Under the pieces are notes generated by a model that saw only the letters and a list, made by a program, of their open reading frames with translations, was not told where the DNA came from and did not search any database. Position numbers and translations under genes: made by a program. From an uncultured Christensenellaceae bacterium (lineage in GTDB: Bacteria > Bacillota > Clostridia > Christensenellales > Borkfalkiaceae): 64,000 bases of DNA. Shown in pieces: positions 62,207 through 64,000 of this stretch. The stretch's first letter is position 1. The number at the start of each line of letters is the position of its first letter. The DNA lies in contig CAJUPX010000007.1 in the NCBI GenBank assembly GCA_910588685.1, forward strand, positions 24,096 through 88,095, given 5' to 3'.

Positions 62207-63916
62207 ATGCCTTTTATCACTGTGTCCGACGAGGTTATAAAAAAAAGCATAACCTGCGTGGAAAATAAATTCATATCAAAATATTTGCCGCTTCTTGAAC
62301 CGGACGCAGTTAAAGTATATTTGTATACTCTTTACATAAGTCAAAGCGGACTTAACCACTATACGGTTTCAGATCTTGCTACAAGCCTGAATATGCCGGA
62401 GGAAAAAGTACGCCTGTACTTTGAATACCTTGACGAGCTCGAACTAATTTCTATTACATCGTTGTCGCCGTTTGAAATTAAAATACTTGACGCCGACAAT
62501 ATTTACGGCTTGCCTAAAAAATACAAGCCTGAAAAATATTCGGATTTTACCAAATCCGCGCAGAGCATTTTAAAAGGGCGAATGATTTCCACCAACGAGT
62601 TTATGGAATACTTTTACCTTTTGGAAGAATACGGCTTTGAGCAGGACGCGCTGCTTATGATAATTTCGTACTGCGTTAACCTGCGAGGAGACAATATAAG
62701 GTATCAATACATAAAAAAAGTAGCCAAAAGCTTTGCGGACGATGGCATAACATCGGCTAAAAAGGTGGACGAAAAGCTGTCGTCTTATACCTCTACAACC
62801 CCTCTGCTTCTCAAACTCTTTTCGGCGTGCGGTATAAAAAAACAGCCCGACGTTGAGGACGATAAGCTGTATAAAAAATGGAGCGGTGAATTAGGTTTCG
62901 GAGACGACGCAATTATTTCAGCGGCAAAGAGCTTTAAAATAAAAAACTGCGAAAAACTTGACGCGGTTTTAACAGAGCTTTATAAAAACAGGAAATTTGA
63001 CGTTAAAGAAATAGACGGTTATGCAAAAAATAAAACCTCGCTCTATTCCTTAACGCGCGATATTGCTAAAAATTTGGGAGTTTATATCTCTGACGCCGCG
63101 CCGTACGTTGAAAATTATGTAAACAGTTGGTGCAATTACGGTTTTTCCGCCGATATTCTGAGAGCACTCTCTGCATACCTATTCAGACAAAGCAAAAGTA
63201 CGTTTAACGATATGGATCTATTCCTGCAAAAGCTGTACGAACAGGGCATTGTTACCGACGAGAGCGTTAACGAATACATTAAAAATCAGGAAAACGACGA
63301 AAAACTGCTACGCAGACTTCTTGATGCCTGCGGACTTACGCGCAGGATTATTGACTGGGATAAAACCGCGCTTAAAAATTGGCGGTTATGGAATTTTTCC
63401 GAAGAGATGATGTTTGAAGCAGCCGCGCTGTCAGTGGGAAAAGCAAATCCTACGGCATATATGAACGCAGTTTTGTCGTCTTGGAAAAACAACGGAATAA
63501 CTTCTCCGGATAAAATACCGACGGCAACAACACTCCCTTCCTCAGCAAAGACAGACGATTTAAAAGCGAAAATCGAAAACCATTACGCCCGGTTAAGACA
63601 TATAGCCGAGTCAAAAGCCGACAGCGCGGTTAAAACCGTAAACTCCGACCCTGTTTACAGCAAACTGCACAAGCAAATTAACGAGCTTTCGATACAGCTT
63701 GCATTCGCCGAGCTTCGCGACTCAACCCAAGCGCAGAGCCTGTCCGAACAGTTAAAAACGCTAGAACAAAGCGAGAAAGAGCGACTATCAGAACTCTGCC
63801 TGACCCGCGACGATTTGTCGCCCCGCTACTCCTGCCCTGTCTGCAACGACACGGGCTATGATAAAAACGGCAACGTTTGCCGGTGTTTGAAAAAGTTTAT
63901 TTCAGAAAACAAATAA
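62207..63916 (+). CDS. DnaD-like replication protein with a C-terminal DnaC-type zinc motif
   Basis: Probable replication-initiation or helicase-loading factor. The N-terminal ~100 residues are a winged-helix DnaD-type domain (NHYTVSDLATSLNMPEEKV). At least three DnaB/DnaD-like helical repeats follow (near 130-200, 210-275 and 290-450, each ending in an S/W-x-N-x-GI turn). The C-terminus has CPVC...CRC (Cys543, 546, 558, 560) within NDTGYDKNGNVCRCLKK. That is the zinc-binding start seen in DnaC/DnaI helicase loaders. At 569 aa it is much longer than DnaD (about 230). A helicase loader gene is expected just downstream of the window. Confidence 0.85.
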   Translation: MPFITVSDEVIKKSITCVENKFISKYLPLLEPDAVKVYLYTLYISQSGLNHYTVSDLATSLNMPEEKVRLYFEYLDELELISITSLSPFEIKILDADNIYGLPKKYKPEKYSDFTKSAQSILKGRMISTNEFMEYFYLLEEYGFEQDALLMIISYCVNLRGDNIRYQYIKKVAKSFADDGITSAKKVDEKLSSYTSTTPLLLKLFSACGIKKQPDVEDDKLYKKWSGELGFGDDAIISAAKSFKIKNCEKLDAVLTELYKNRKFDVKEIDGYAKNKTSLYSLTRDIAKNLGVYISDAAPYVENYVNSWCNYGFSADILRALSAYLFRQSKSTFNDMDLFLQKLYEQGIVTDESVNEYIKNQENDEKLLRRLLDACGLTRRIIDWDKTALKNWRLWNFSEEMMFEAAALSVGKANPTAYMNAVLSSWKNNGITSPDKIPTATTLPSSAKTDDLKAKIENHYARLRHIAESKADSAVKTVNSDPVYSKLHKQINELSIQLAFAELRDSTQAQSLSEQLKTLEQSEKERLSELCLTRDDLSPRYSCPVCNDTGYDKNGNVCRCLKKFISENK

Positions 63917-64000
63917 AATTAATCCCCGCCATAAAGCGCACTTCTCATAGGGAATAAAAAACTAAATTTTTTAGAGTTGCACTTTCAAGCGAGGACAAAA

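Noticed and set aside
1..64000. CRISPR array, insertion sequence, integrase or transposase
   Set aside because: No regularly spaced repeat series, no transposase-like protein and no terminal inverted repeats with target duplications were seen.
63917..64000. Start of a helicase-loader gene after the dnaD-like gene
   Set aside because: The last 84 bases show no convincing ribosome binding site and start codon; such a gene may begin just beyond the window.

Overview
This 64 kb window looks like chromosome from an AT-rich member of the Clostridia (Bacillota), probably an uncultured lineage. The signs are RNase Y, spoVG, a DnaD-type replication protein, DivIB and a mraZ-led division cluster, FtsK/SpoIIIE, a polA without a working proofreading site, and Shine-Dalgarno sequences and SigA-type promoters (TTGACA-17-TATAAT). 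MurE carries the DNPR motif expected of a meso-diaminopimelate ligase, so the wall is probably of the DAP type. The genus cannot be told from sequence reading alone.

Layout. 1-1.9 kb (+): 3' part of a class A penicillin-binding protein. 1.9-9.4 kb (-): carA, a carB fused in frame to a diverged DapF-like domain, a NifS-type cysteine desulfurase and ThiI, read from a promoter followed by a strongly structured leader. 9.5-12.3 kb: a YgjP-type metallopeptidase and an acyl-ACP thioesterase, divergent from a membrane-anchored PadR regulator. 12.4-14 kb: RNase Y. 14.1-23.2 kb (-): ftsK-rimO-pgsA-cinA-recA-nadE. 23.3-38.4 kb: murC, spoVG (+), ftsA-ftsZ with its own promoter, and the division/cell-wall operon mraZ-rsmH-ftsL-pbp-murE-mraY-murD-ftsW-murA-divIB. 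murF and murG are not in this cluster.

38.7-45.1 kb starts with rpsT and tRNA-Arg(CCT) and ends at tRNA-Leu(TAA). The stretch between the two tRNAs looks accessory. It holds an ECF sigma factor, a secreted C39-like cysteine peptidase and a single-pass membrane protein in one operon; two small genes, one of them phage-regulator-like; a PhnP-like hydrolase and a nitroreductase; a GNAT acetyltransferase; and a decayed AraC/GyrI regulator.

45.1-50.6 kb: coaE and polA (-), tRNA-Leu(CAA) and comEC (+). 50.6-62.1 kb (-): a tight nine-gene operon sbcD-sbcC-alpha/beta hydrolase-lepB-pepF-dnaB-sua5-phosphatase-rpiB. 62.2-63.9 kb (+): a DnaD-like protein ending in a DnaC-type zinc-binding motif.

The best candidates for something undescribed are: (1) the sigma factor-secreted peptidase-membrane protein operon, whose peptidase ribosome binding site lies inside a perfect 12-bp hairpin; (2) the CarB-DapF fusion, where one of the two catalytic cysteines of the DapF part reads as alanine; (3) the carA leader, which has a 40-codon ORF, a nested stem-loop and a terminator-like hairpin overlapping the ORF's stop codon.
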